Shown here: piece after piece, positions 34,753-43,193 of the stretch
Numbering within the stretch: position 1 is the first letter of the stretch
How the letters are laid out: every line of letters starts with the position of its first letter
From: Betaproteobacteria bacterium
GTDB lineage: Bacteria; Pseudomonadota; Gammaproteobacteria; Burkholderiales; Usitatibacteraceae
Direction: 5' to 3'
NCBI GenBank assembly: GCA_016720925.1
Contig: JADKJR010000004.1
Location: forward strand, 62,001-126,000
DNA: 64,000 nt
Made by a program: the position numbers and the translations under genes
The notes under the pieces: model-generated
Told to the model about the DNA's origin: nothing
The model's database searches: none
What the model saw: the letters and a program-made list of their open reading frames with translations, nothing else

Positions 34753-35205
34753 CCGACTCGGGGCAGACTATCGGGCATGCGACGCACGCCGGTCGCGCTA
34801 CGCGTCGAATATGGAGCCAGCCGAATTGGCGCGCGCGGATGTCGAGGTGCGAACCCTGGCGTTCGAACCGGTGGAAATCGGACATGTTGGCGAACGTATG
34901 GTTACCAGTCCAAAGACGATGCGCGGAGAACTGACGTGGGCAACGTTCATAGGCTGGTCAAGCCAAACGACCACCGGTTTTTCCGTGGCCACTATCAGGC
35001 TTTTCGCGGAAGGGACTAAGGGATTGCCCGATGGGATTGGCGTCGTGCCGGACGAACAATGTGTATAGCCGCCCCGTAGTCCCGCCGGGTTTGCATGACC
35101 GCGTATATGACCGCTTGCATGACCGCGCGATTTCTCCATGAAGGTGCCATGATGGCGATGCAGCATGAATGAATGGCTCAAAGCCATGATTTTGGAGTTC
35201 ACCGC
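34753..35205. other. Intergenic stretch with a short tandem motif, no gene supported
   Basis: No reading frame here resembles a protein. Around 35094-35128 the motif ATGACCGC occurs three times (GCATGACCGCG, ATATGACCGCT, GCATGACCGCG) with 10-14 nt spacing just upstream of the EAL gene; could be a regulator-binding array or slippage. Confidence 0.35.
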
Positions 35206-36846
35206 ATGAGCTGGCTTGCCCGCGGCGGCCCTTTCGCGTACTTCGCGAGCGGCGGATCCGCTTTGAAGCCGGCACCAGACGCGCCTGCTCGCCGGGGGAA
35301 AATGCGCTGGGTTTTTCGCCGGATTGCGCCGTATGCAGGCGCCATTGGCGCGCTGCTGCTGGTCGCGATGGTGCTCTTCACCATGTACTTCACGTTGCTG
35401 GAATGGCAATGGTTTACGTTTTTCAGCGGCGTCCTGGGCGCAGCCGTCCTGTCGCTCGCCAGCCGCTCCATCCATGCCGAGTGGATGATCGCGCGGCGCA
35501 ATGCACAGCTGTCACAGGCGCGTCAAAACCTGGCCAATGAAGCCCGCCTGCGCACCCGTGCCGAGCAGGATCTGGCGGGCGTGGCGGACAACATCACTTA
35601 CCTGCATGAATCGCTGCCCGCGATGCTCGCCTATGTCGATGATCAACACCAACTCAAGTACCACAATCGCGCTTTCCGCCATGGGTTGGGCGCGGCGGTC
35701 AGCCACATTGATGGCCGCCACTTGCGCGAAGTTGTCGGCAATGTCGTCTACGGTGAACTGGAGGGCGATCTGTCACGCGCATTTGACGGCAGCATGGCGC
35801 ATCGCGAGCGTTTGCATAAATCCACGGCGGGCGAAACCTTCCGGCTACTGATGCAGTGCCTGCCGCAATTCAATGAAACCGGTCAGGTGGTGGGGGTTTT
35901 CCTGTTGTCGACTGACATTACCGGGCCGCAGGACTTTGCGTTGCCGCCTTTCCCGATGCCGACCATCGAAATGCCGGTCGTGTTGTCGCCCGCGCCGCTG
36001 TCTGATCGCATCGTCGAACTGGCGCCCGAGCATGACGACGACGCCGTTTTGCTGCAGCATGCGCTTGCGCACGACGAGTTTTGCCTGTTCTTCCAGGCGA
36101 TCGTGCCTGTCACGACAGGCCGAAGCGCGTTGCCGTTCCGGGAGATCCTGCTGCGGCTGAAGGTGGAAGAGGAAAACATGCTGCCGCCCGGTTCATTCCT
36201 GCCCGTCGCCGAAAAGTACGGCATGCTCCCGGACCTGGACCGGTGGGTGGTTCGCCATGTACTCGGCTGGATACGCGCTGACGCGACCCGGCAACAAGCG
36301 ATGTACAGCATCAACATTTCGCCGCAAACGCTGGCGGACCACGAGTTTCCGGCGTTCGTCAAGAAAGCGCTGCGCGATTTTGGCCTGCCCGGTTCGCTGC
36401 TTTGCTTTGAGCTCCAGGAGAACGATATTTTGAGTCGCTCGGCTGATGCGAGCCGGTTTGTCGCCCAGTTGCAGCCGGAAGGGTGCAGTTGTGCCATCTG
36501 CGGCTTCAACGGCAATCGAATTTCATTCGATCTGCTCAGGCAGGTGCCGGTGAATTTCCTGAAGATCGATGGCAGTCTGATTTTGAATGTCCTGCGAAGC
36601 GCCGTCGATCTGGCGCGGGTCAAGGCCATTCACCGGGTTGCGCAGGCGATCGGCGTAAGCACGATTGCCGAATGTGTGGAAGATGAACGTACGCTTGAAG
36701 TATTGCGCGGGATCGGTGTGGATTTTGCGCAGGGATTCGGTATCTCGCGACCGCAGGACCTGCGGACAATTTCAACAGGTCAGCCGGCCATTCGCGCAGG
36801 AGAATATGCCGCGCGTCACATCAACGATACGATGGCGGCGGAGTAG
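35206..36846 (+). CDS. PAS-EAL signalling protein with degenerate EAL site
   Basis: About 546 residues (ATG 35206; ATG 35173 also possible). Two membrane segments (about 45-65 and 70-90), a coiled-coil, a PAS-like domain (about 125-245, YVDDQHQLKYHNRAFRHGL and VFLLSTDITG), a linker, and a C-terminal EAL domain (about 285-520). EILLRL, SINISPQTL, ELQEND, FLKIDGSLI, AECVEDE and QGFGISRP keep most ligands, but the DDFGTG metal motif reads CGFNGN with both Asp lost, so the phosphodiesterase should be dead; the protein may bind c-di-GMP or act as a partner. No GGDEF domain. A cluster of Cys (GCSCAIC) precedes the altered motif. Confidence 0.87.
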   Translation: MSWLARGGPFAYFASGGSALKPAPDAPARRGKMRWVFRRIAPYAGAIGALLLVAMVLFTMYFTLLEWQWFTFFSGVLGAAVLSLASRSIHAEWMIARRNAQLSQARQNLANEARLRTRAEQDLAGVADNITYLHESLPAMLAYVDDQHQLKYHNRAFRHGLGAAVSHIDGRHLREVVGNVVYGELEGDLSRAFDGSMAHRERLHKSTAGETFRLLMQCLPQFNETGQVVGVFLLSTDITGPQDFALPPFPMPTIEMPVVLSPAPLSDRIVELAPEHDDDAVLLQHALAHDEFCLFFQAIVPVTTGRSALPFREILLRLKVEEENMLPPGSFLPVAEKYGMLPDLDRWVVRHVLGWIRADATRQQAMYSINISPQTLADHEFPAFVKKALRDFGLPGSLLCFELQENDILSRSADASRFVAQLQPEGCSCAICGFNGNRISFDLLRQVPVNFLKIDGSLILNVLRSAVDLARVKAIHRVAQAIGVSTIAECVEDERTLEVLRGIGVDFAQGFGISRPQDLRTISTGQPAIRAGEYAARHINDTMAAE

Positions 36847-36940
36847 GGCGCAGGGCGGGACGCCGGTGGTCAACGCGACAGGCTGTACCGAAATGACGCG
36901 GCAAGTTACTTCATTTGCCGCCGCAACGATTGTTCCCTAA

Positions 36941-37444
36941 TCACTCCGGTCGCCGAAAACCGTCTTCAATCCACGCCGTCGCAGTTGCCTCCGTCAGCTT
37001 GAATGACGCCGCCACTCGCACCTGTGCGAGCGGTGGATCCTCGCGGTTGCGAGCCTCCCGCGCGGTCAGCAGGGCATAAGGATTCTCCTCGTCCGGCGTG
37101 ATGTCCAGCGTGACGGTCATCGTCGTGCCCGCCACGGGGACGACGACTTTCTTGTGCAAGGTTGCATGCAGATGCTGTTCATGACGGCGCCGAACTTCGT
37201 ACGCGGTCTTGACCAGCGTGTGGAAGGCGTTGGCGTCGAGCGGCTTTGGATTTTTCTTGTCGCGCCCCATCGTCCACGGTCCAACCAGCGCCGGTTCGGG
37301 TTCGCCGTCCTTGATCATCTCCACGGCCCAGCCATCATCATCCTCATTCTTGATCACACGGGCAGTCCAGCCGTCGTCACGCCAGAGTCGCGCTTCCTGG
37401 GGTGAGTTTGGGATGGGAGTGGTGGTGGGGGCGGTAGCGGTCAT
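36941..37444 (-). CDS. Conserved cytosolic protein, unknown
   Basis: 167 residues, acidic, no signal or membrane segment. Two parts: an N-terminal ~85 residues with repeated W motifs (LWRDDGWTARVIKNEDDDGWAVEMIKDG, ALVGPWTMGRDKKNPKPLD) and a helical HTLVKTAYEVRRRHEQHLHATLHKK, followed by a beta-rich C-terminal part (VPVAGTTMTVTLDITPDEENPYALLTAREA). No family recognised. Convergent with the EAL gene. Codon use looks like the rest of the chromosome. Confidence 0.6.
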   Translation of the reverse strand: MTATAPTTTPIPNSPQEARLWRDDGWTARVIKNEDDDGWAVEMIKDGEPEPALVGPWTMGRDKKNPKPLDANAFHTLVKTAYEVRRRHEQHLHATLHKKVVVPVAGTTMTVTLDITPDEENPYALLTAREARNREDPPLAQVRVAASFKLTEATATAWIEDGFRRPE

Positions 37445-37689
37445 TTTTTGGCAGGGGTGTCTCGGTGAAGGTGCGACAGGATAACCGGGGCGGGCGCTCG
37501 CGGGCCAAATAGTAGTCGACTTTTTTTGTTGCCTTCGGGTTTACATGTGTGGCCGATGCGCGAGGCCTCGGGTATGCTGCAATTCGACAAGTAGGCAGGA
37601 AGTATTTGGAAATTGTCCGCCGCGACGCAAACGAACGTCTGCCAATTCATCGTCCGCCATCCAATAATCGTGCGAAATCAGGAGAATCC

Positions 37690-37998
37690 ATGAAAATCAA
37701 CAATATTTCCGCCACGCTGCTGGTCGGCCTGTTTGTCCACGGCGTATCCGCGCAAACATCCCCCACTCCCCCTTCCGCGACGCCTGCCGCGCCGGTCACA
37801 ACGCCAACGCCCCCGCCGCCTGCCACCGCCGCGTCTGCCGCCGGCGTGGCGGAAGGCACGCTTTTCAATTCCCAGCGCTCGATTAGTGACAAGGGCAAGT
37901 TTGAATGGGTCTGCACTTACCGTGTCGCCAATCTGAAGCGCAGTGTGTTGCTCGACGAAAGCTGCCCGGCAACGATGATGTTTGAGCTTAGGCGTTAG
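37690..37998 (+). CDS. Small secreted protein, unknown
   Basis: 102 residues from ATG 37690 with GGAGAA as ribosome-binding site. Signal peptide ISATLLVGLFVHGVSA, then a Pro/Thr/Ala linker (residues ~20-50) and a C-terminal ~50 residues with two Cys (WVCTYRV, ESCPATMMF). Likely periplasmic. Not recognised. Confidence 0.65.
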   Translation: MKINNISATLLVGLFVHGVSAQTSPTPPSATPAAPVTTPTPPPPATAASAAGVAEGTLFNSQRSISDKGKFEWVCTYRVANLKRSVLLDESCPATMMFELRR

Positions 37999-38115
37999 CG
38001 AGTGGTTTATCCGTCATTCGCCCCATTCACCCCCAGCGTTCTGCATTCCATCGCCTGAGGCTTCCCTTGCCGTTCCACGTTCCTAGAATGAACTCATTCA
38101 CTCCAGGAGATTACG

Positions 38116-39057
38116 ATGAACACATTCACACGGTTATCGGGCAGCCGCCCATTGGTCGCAGCCTTCGCCGCAGCGATGTTTTGCGGGGCATTTGCCGCCA
38201 CGGCGGGCGCGGGTGAGGGGTCGGACGCCAAGTCCGGTCATTTCTCGTTCAACTGGAGTTTTGGCAATAATGTGAACTACGGCGGTAACCAGACCAAGGG
38301 TTCCGGCGTGGTAAAACAGGAGTCGCGCGCGGTCGCGAACTTTTCACGGCTGGTGCTGGCGCTGCCGGCAACGGTCACCCTTTCGCAAGGACCAGCCGAA
38401 TCACTTACCATTTCCGCCGACGATAACCTGCTGCCGCTAATGACGACGCGCGTCGCGGGCGATGAGCTGATTATCGAGGGCGACAATTCGCACGGGTTCT
38501 CGACCAGGAATGCGATCAAGGTGCGCCTCACGGTCAAAACGCTCAACGCCATCACCATCAAGGGGTCGGGCGACGTGTTCGGTGACCAATTCAAGAGTGA
38601 CAAGCTTGATATCTCGATTGCCGGCTCGGGTGACGTGAAATTGAAATCGATTCGTGCCGATCAGGTAAAGATCGGCATCGAGGGTTCCGGCGATATCAGC
38701 GTCGATGCCATCGACAGCAAATTGGTGGACGCCAGCATTCAGGGCTCGGGCGACATCCGCCTGCCATCGCTGCAGTCCTCATGGGTGAAGATTTCGGTGA
38801 ACGGGTCCGGTGATATCTCCGCGGCCGGCAACACGGACAAGGTCGATGTTGAAATCATGGGCAGCGGGGACGTGCGTACCGGCAAGCTGGTCGCGCGCGA
38901 GGCCGGTGTGAAGATCATGGCCTCGGGCGACGCGGTAGTGCATGCGAAAGAGAAACTGATTGCCCGCGTATATGGTTCGGGTGACGTGCGCTATGCCGGC
39001 TCGCCGGCGAATGTCAGCCGGACGGTAGAAGGTTCCGGGTCGATCAAGGCGCTGTAG
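38116..39057 (+). CDS. Exported DUF2807 (GIN-domain) beta-solenoid protein
   Basis: 313 residues. Signal peptide (1-~32, ending TAGAGEGS), then a right-handed beta-helix of the DUF2807/GIN family, built from ~20-residue coils each ending GSGD (GSGDVF, GSGDVK, GSGDIS, GSGDIR, GSGDIS, GSGDVR, GSGDVR): at least seven turns. Such domains are common surface or periplasmic proteins of unknown role. Good ribosome-binding site CAGGAGA. Precedes feoB by 78 bp on the same strand; no functional link is evident. Confidence 0.88.
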   Translation: MNTFTRLSGSRPLVAAFAAAMFCGAFAATAGAGEGSDAKSGHFSFNWSFGNNVNYGGNQTKGSGVVKQESRAVANFSRLVLALPATVTLSQGPAESLTISADDNLLPLMTTRVAGDELIIEGDNSHGFSTRNAIKVRLTVKTLNAITIKGSGDVFGDQFKSDKLDISIAGSGDVKLKSIRADQVKIGIEGSGDISVDAIDSKLVDASIQGSGDIRLPSLQSSWVKISVNGSGDISAAGNTDKVDVEIMGSGDVRTGKLVAREAGVKIMASGDAVVHAKEKLIARVYGSGDVRYAGSPANVSRTVEGSGSIKAL

Positions 39058-39135
39058 ATTTTCATCGGGGGCGCGTCCGGCAGCGCGCCATCGATTGCCC
39101 TTGCGGCGCGCTTCCCTGTAGGCAAGAATGACGGG

Positions 39136-41220
39136 GTGAAGTCGCCGAATTCCCCCAATTCCCCCAAAGCATCCAAACCGCCTGCCACCGTCGCGTTGCG
39201 CACCCCGCTGTTTCGCGGCGCGCGGCGGTTGCGCATCGCATTGGTCGGCATGCCCAACGCCGGAAAGAGCACACTTTTCAATGCGGTGGCCAGCACCGCG
39301 CCGACGACCGGCAAACTTGCGGGCACCCAGCGCACCTATGGCGAATGCACGGTGCAGATCGGGCTCGACGAGGCAAGCCTGATCGATCTGCCGAGCATTC
39401 CGTCGCTGCTTGATCTGGCACAGGACGATGTGGCCGCGCTGAAATACCTGCTTTGGGGCGATGAGCGCCCATTGGTGTCTTCGCATGAGTCCGGCGAGCC
39501 GCCCGCGCCGTTCGCGCCGCCGGACGTGCTGATCCAGGTGGTCGATGCCACGCGCCTTGAGCGCGATCTGGTGCTCACGCTGGAATTGAGCAAATTGGGG
39601 CGGCCGATGGTGATCGCATTGAACATGACCGACCAGGCCTGGGAGAAGGGGCTGCACATCAACGTCAAGGCGCTCGGTGCGTTGCTGGGCATGCCGGTGC
39701 TCTCGACCGTTGCCACCATGGGGCACGGCATTGCTGCGCTGTTCAAGGCCGCGGTCAATGTGCATCGTGATGCGCTGCAACCGTTGCCGCAATTGCCGGG
39801 CAAACACATTCTGCGGAGCCTCGAACCGCTTGCCGGGGCGCTCGAACATCCTGCGATCGCCGCGGCGTTCCGCGTACCGCACGCTTTTCTCCTGATGCAG
39901 TTTGCCGCGGGCAATCAATATTTCGAAGATGAACTGCGCCATCATTTCCCGGAAAAAATGCCGGACCTGCTGCGATTGCGCACGGCCGCTTCGGATTCGC
40001 TGCCGCGGCAGCTCGCGGAGGAACTGCAAGCGGATCGCCATCACCGCGCGGCCACGCTGTCGGAAGGCGGCACGCGCATCGGCGCGCCGCACGAGGGGCG
40101 CGGCTGGCGCTACTGGCTGGATGAGCTGTTCCTGCACCCGCAGTGGGGTCTGATCGGCTCGCTTGCGGTGTTTGCGGCGGTGCTGTTCGTGGTGTTCGAA
40201 GTCAGCGGCTGGCTGGACCAGATGACCACCGCGCGGCTCACCGATGCGCTGGCCGGATGGCAGCCGGATTCAACCAGCGGCATCGTCGGGCGCGCCGTGG
40301 TCGATGGGCTGATCGGGCTTACCGGCATTGTCGTGCCGTACATGATTCCGCTGGTGCTGTTGCTGGTTGCGCTCGAAGAGTGCGGCATCATGCAGCGGAT
40401 CGCCTTTGTGGTTGACCGCGCGTTCCACCACATCGGCTTGCATGGCGGCGTGGCCGTCACGTTCCTCACCGGCCTCGGTTGCAATGTCCCGGCTATTTCC
40501 AGCGTTGCGAAAGCCACCACCGGCCGCGAACGCGTCATCGCCTCCGCGCTGATCACCTTCGTGCCGTGCTCCGCGCGCTCCGCGATCATTCTCGCGCTGG
40601 CGGGGAAATACCTTGGTGCCATCGGCGTGTTTGCCATCTTCGCGCTGACCATCGTCCTGATCGCGGTGATGGGGCGGATCATGGCGCGCCATCATCGCGA
40701 ACTCGGCCCGGGGCAGATACAGGAAATTCCGCCCTATGCACTGCCGCGCCTGCGTACGCTGCTGCGTGAAACCTGGGAGCGCACCAGCGATGTCCTCACC
40801 ATCGTTGCGCCGTTGCTGGTCGGCGGCAGCGTGGTGCTGGCGCTGCTGAACCACATCGGCGCGGACCGCGTTATCAACGCCGTGCTCACACCCGTCACGG
40901 GCTGGTGGCTGGGACTGCCGGTGGTGCTGGGCGTGCCGATCCTGTTCGGCGTCCTGCGCAAGGAATTGTCATTGCTGATGATTTACCAGGCGCTCGGCAC
41001 GTTCGAGGTTGGCACCGTGCTCGATTGGGTGCAGATCATGACGCTGCTGCTGTTCCTGACGTTCTACATTCCGTGCGTTTCCACTTTTGCCGTGATGAAC
41101 AAAACGATTGGCCGCCGCGATGCGTTATTCTCCGTCGCGCTGTCAGTGAGTGTCGCGCTGGTGGTGAGCGGTGCGGTGCGGGTGCTGCTGGAGGGCGCGC
41201 AGTGGGTTGCGACGAGGTGA
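39136..41220 (+). CDS. feoB: Ferrous iron transporter FeoB
   Basis: 694 residues from GTG 39136. N-terminal G domain: G1 GMPNAGKST, G4 NMTDQ. The G3 motif, normally DxPG, reads DLPSIPSL, with Ser in place of Gly. Then the GDI helices and about ten membrane segments with the Fe2+ gate motifs (MIPLVLLLVALEECGIMQRIAF; FLTGLGCNVPAISSVAKATTGRERVIASALITFVPCSARS). Imports Fe2+ driven by GTP. No feoA or feoC gene is seen on either side, unlike the usual operon. Slightly shorter than E. coli FeoB (773 aa). Confidence 0.9.
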   Translation: MKSPNSPNSPKASKPPATVALRTPLFRGARRLRIALVGMPNAGKSTLFNAVASTAPTTGKLAGTQRTYGECTVQIGLDEASLIDLPSIPSLLDLAQDDVAALKYLLWGDERPLVSSHESGEPPAPFAPPDVLIQVVDATRLERDLVLTLELSKLGRPMVIALNMTDQAWEKGLHINVKALGALLGMPVLSTVATMGHGIAALFKAAVNVHRDALQPLPQLPGKHILRSLEPLAGALEHPAIAAAFRVPHAFLLMQFAAGNQYFEDELRHHFPEKMPDLLRLRTAASDSLPRQLAEELQADRHHRAATLSEGGTRIGAPHEGRGWRYWLDELFLHPQWGLIGSLAVFAAVLFVVFEVSGWLDQMTTARLTDALAGWQPDSTSGIVGRAVVDGLIGLTGIVVPYMIPLVLLLVALEECGIMQRIAFVVDRAFHHIGLHGGVAVTFLTGLGCNVPAISSVAKATTGRERVIASALITFVPCSARSAIILALAGKYLGAIGVFAIFALTIVLIAVMGRIMARHHRELGPGQIQEIPPYALPRLRTLLRETWERTSDVLTIVAPLLVGGSVVLALLNHIGADRVINAVLTPVTGWWLGLPVVLGVPILFGVLRKELSLLMIYQALGTFEVGTVLDWVQIMTLLLFLTFYIPCVSTFAVMNKTIGRRDALFSVALSVSVALVVSGAVRVLLEGAQWVATR

Positions 41221-41268
41221 TTAATTTGTGCGATGCGATTGAGGCGTCGCGGGAACCTTTACTAACTC

Positions 41269-41390
41269 CCGTTCGTGCTGATCCTTCGACATGCTCAGGA
41301 CAGGGTACGCTGCGCGTATCGAAGCACACTCAATGTAAGTCATTGGTTCATATACGTCCGGAATGCCCTTCGATACCTCAGGGCGAACGG
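41269..41390. repeat. Inverted repeat of the GTTCG...CGAAC type
   Basis: CCGTTCGTGCTGA at the left and TCAGGGCGAACGG at the right form ~11-13-bp inverted arms; between them lie CCTTCGACATGCTCAGGAC and GCGTATCGAAGC, pieces of the GTCCTGAGC-TGTCGAAGG motif that is frequent in betaproteobacterial genomes (established as a common motif; not checked here). It sits between feoB and copy E of the 65-bp family. Confidence 0.5.
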
Positions 41391-41420
41391 AAATGAGGTT
41401 AGCAGGTGTTGCAGGCCATT

Positions 41421-41486
41421 AAACGCAAGCACTGGCGCGGCGTTTGGGGCGAAAATGGCTGATAATCCGCGCCAATGCTGGAGTTT
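41421..41486 (+). repeat. Dispersed hairpin element, copy E (full palindrome)
   Basis: Arms AAACGCAAGCACTGGCGCGG (41421-41440) and CCGCGCCAATGCTGGAGTTT (41467-41486) pair at 17 of 20 positions. The interior GGGGCGAAAATGGCT matches copy B. Ends 48 bp before the K+ channel gene. Confidence 0.75.
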
Positions 41487-41534
41487 TGAGAAACGTTTCC
41501 ATGGATTTGTATCCTTCAACATGACTGACGCCAC

Positions 41535-42551
41535 ATGCCCGACCTGATCATCACGCACGTCTACCGCCGATTCCTGTGGCCGATGGTCGCCCTGATTGTC
41601 GTGCTGGTGGCGGGCACCGCAGGCTATCTGGTGATCGGCGGCGCGAACACCACCATCGTGGACGCGCTGTACATGACGTTCATCACCATCGCCACCATCG
41701 GCTATGGCGAAATCATCGACATGGCCGCTAAGCCGGGCGCGCGCATTTTCACGATGGTGATTGCCTTTGCCGGCATTGGCGTCACCACCTATATCTTTTC
41801 AACGTTGACGGCGTTCATCGTTGCAGGCGAATTAAATCAGGCGCTACGGAGACGCAAAATGTTAAAACGCATCGGACAACTTTCAGGGCATTACATCGTC
41901 TGCGGCGCGGGACGGGTCGGCGCCAACGTCGCCCATGAACTGGATAAGACCGAGCGGCCGTACGTGGTCGTGGATATCGATCCCGCGCAGATCGCCGCGC
42001 ACGGGCAGCGGCACGCGGAAGCGATGTATATCCTCGGCGATGGCACCGAAGACGAAATGCTCGAACAAGCCGGCATCCGGCGCGCGGCGGGCGTATTCGC
42101 GGTGACTGGCGATGACAGCCGCAACCTCGTCATTACGCTCTCATCGAAACAACTGAATCCCGCCTGCCGCGTGGTGGCGCGTTGCCATGAGGTGAACTAT
42201 TTTTCCAAGATGGAGCGGGTCGGCGCGGATGCGATCGTCTCGCCGGATTTCACCGGCGGCATGCGCATCGTCTCCAGCATGATCCGTCCGCAGGTGGTGT
42301 CGTTCCTGGATGAAATGCTGCGGTCGGATGACAACGTGCGCGTCGAGCAGGTCACGGTGGGGGCGAATGCGTCCGGCAGCATCGAGAATTTCGCGCCGCC
42401 GAGCCATGAATACATCGTGCTGGCGTTGAGGACCGGCGGCCGGGATACGGTGTTCAATCCGGCACCGGACCGGAGCGTGCAGCCGGGCGATGTCATCGTG
42501 GTGATGGCGACACCGGCGGGGCGGGCCGCGCTGGAGAGTCGGGCGGGGTGA
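41535..42551 (+). CDS. Potassium channel with RCK domains (KefC/MthK-like)
   Basis: 338 residues. Two membrane helices flanking a pore loop with selectivity filter TIATIGYGE (about residues 52-60), then an RCK-N Rossmann domain (GHYIVCGAGRVGANVAHEL, near 115, and DIDPAQI), and a C-terminal RCK_C (TrkA-C) domain from about 255 (VEQVTVGANASGSIE). The filter has Ile for Val (TIGYG), which is common in bacterial channels. Forms a tetramer in the inner membrane, gated by a cytosolic ligand. The hairpin at 42626-42646 could be its terminator. Confidence 0.9.
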   Translation: MPDLIITHVYRRFLWPMVALIVVLVAGTAGYLVIGGANTTIVDALYMTFITIATIGYGEIIDMAAKPGARIFTMVIAFAGIGVTTYIFSTLTAFIVAGELNQALRRRKMLKRIGQLSGHYIVCGAGRVGANVAHELDKTERPYVVVDIDPAQIAAHGQRHAEAMYILGDGTEDEMLEQAGIRRAAGVFAVTGDDSRNLVITLSSKQLNPACRVVARCHEVNYFSKMERVGADAIVSPDFTGGMRIVSSMIRPQVVSFLDEMLRSDDNVRVEQVTVGANASGSIENFAPPSHEYIVLALRTGGRDTVFNPAPDRSVQPGDVIVVMATPAGRAALESRAG

Positions 42552-42616
42552 GGGCATGATTGGAGGGATGACAATGAGTGCGCGAGCGTGGCATCGGATT
42601 GGTGATGGTGGTAGCT

Positions 42617-43155
42617 GGTGTCTGCCCCATTTATCTTTTAAATGGGTGACCCCTTTTATCATTTCAGTTATCGTCAAGGCGTCTGTCGTGTTTGCCCTGT
42701 GTCGTGGCTGCAACCCATTTGGGGACCAGAGGGCATTTGAGATTCAAAAGAGGCGCGATAGTCGCCGCATGGGCCCGTCTCTGTACAGTTTCGCAACGAG
42801 AAGTACTTAGTTGGAACGCTGTGTGGTGAGCTGAATGCGAAGAACAACTATGGGCTTACCTGGATTCGCGCTTCGTTGTTGCGACAATGAAGTCTCTTGG
42901 AGGGACTCAGAATGTAGGCAAGAAAATGTCGATGAACCGGCTTTTTGCAGCGGAGCAACAACCGGCTCGAAGGGTACTTCACAAAGAACTGGAGTTGGCA
43001 AAATCAGGAAAATCGTTCGAAGGCGAAACACGAAAAGTATTGGAAACGGCGGCTTTTTCAATTTGGCTATGGGCAAAAGAGGGGGGAATGTGGCTAATCG
43101 CCAAAAGTAAGGTTCAATGAGGGGCAAATTAAATGGGGTCAGACACCATTTAATT
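42617..43155. repeat. Segment bounded by inverted GGTGTCTG(A)CCCCATTTA repeats
   Basis: Left arm GGTGTCTGCCCCATTTA (42617-42633); right arm TAAATGGGGTCAGACACC (about 43130-43147) is its reverse complement with one extra base. The right arm lies in a perfect 10-bp inverted repeat AATTAAATGG / CCATTTAATT (43127-43136, 43146-43155), 38 bp before the transposase ATG. The left arm overlaps a hairpin CCCATTTA / TAAATGGG (42626-42646) after the channel gene. The interior is lower in GC than the flanks. Confidence 0.55.
42887..43120 (+). CDS. Possible 77-aa protein inside the inverted-repeat segment
   Basis: Frame MKSLGGTQNVGKK...; internal ATGs offer shorter forms starting MSMNRLFAAEQQPARRVLHKELELAKSG. 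The middle part is amphipathic-helical and Lys/Glu-rich; the end holds AAFSIWLWAKEGGMWLIAKSK. No clear ribosome-binding site. Not recognised; may be non-coding cargo of the mobile segment. Confidence 0.3.
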   Translation: MKSLGGTQNVGKKMSMNRLFAAEQQPARRVLHKELELAKSGKSFEGETRKVLETAAFSIWLWAKEGGMWLIAKSKVQ

Positions 43156-43193
43156 CATGCTAAACTGTGAACTCTATTTTTGCGAGACTCCTC

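Noticed and set aside
34777..35068. Plus-strand frames before the EAL gene
   Set aside because: No ribosome-binding site, no recognisable pattern; treated as intergenic.
35094..35128. CRISPR-like triple ATGACCGC
   Set aside because: Repeats are 8 nt with unequal short spacers; not a CRISPR.
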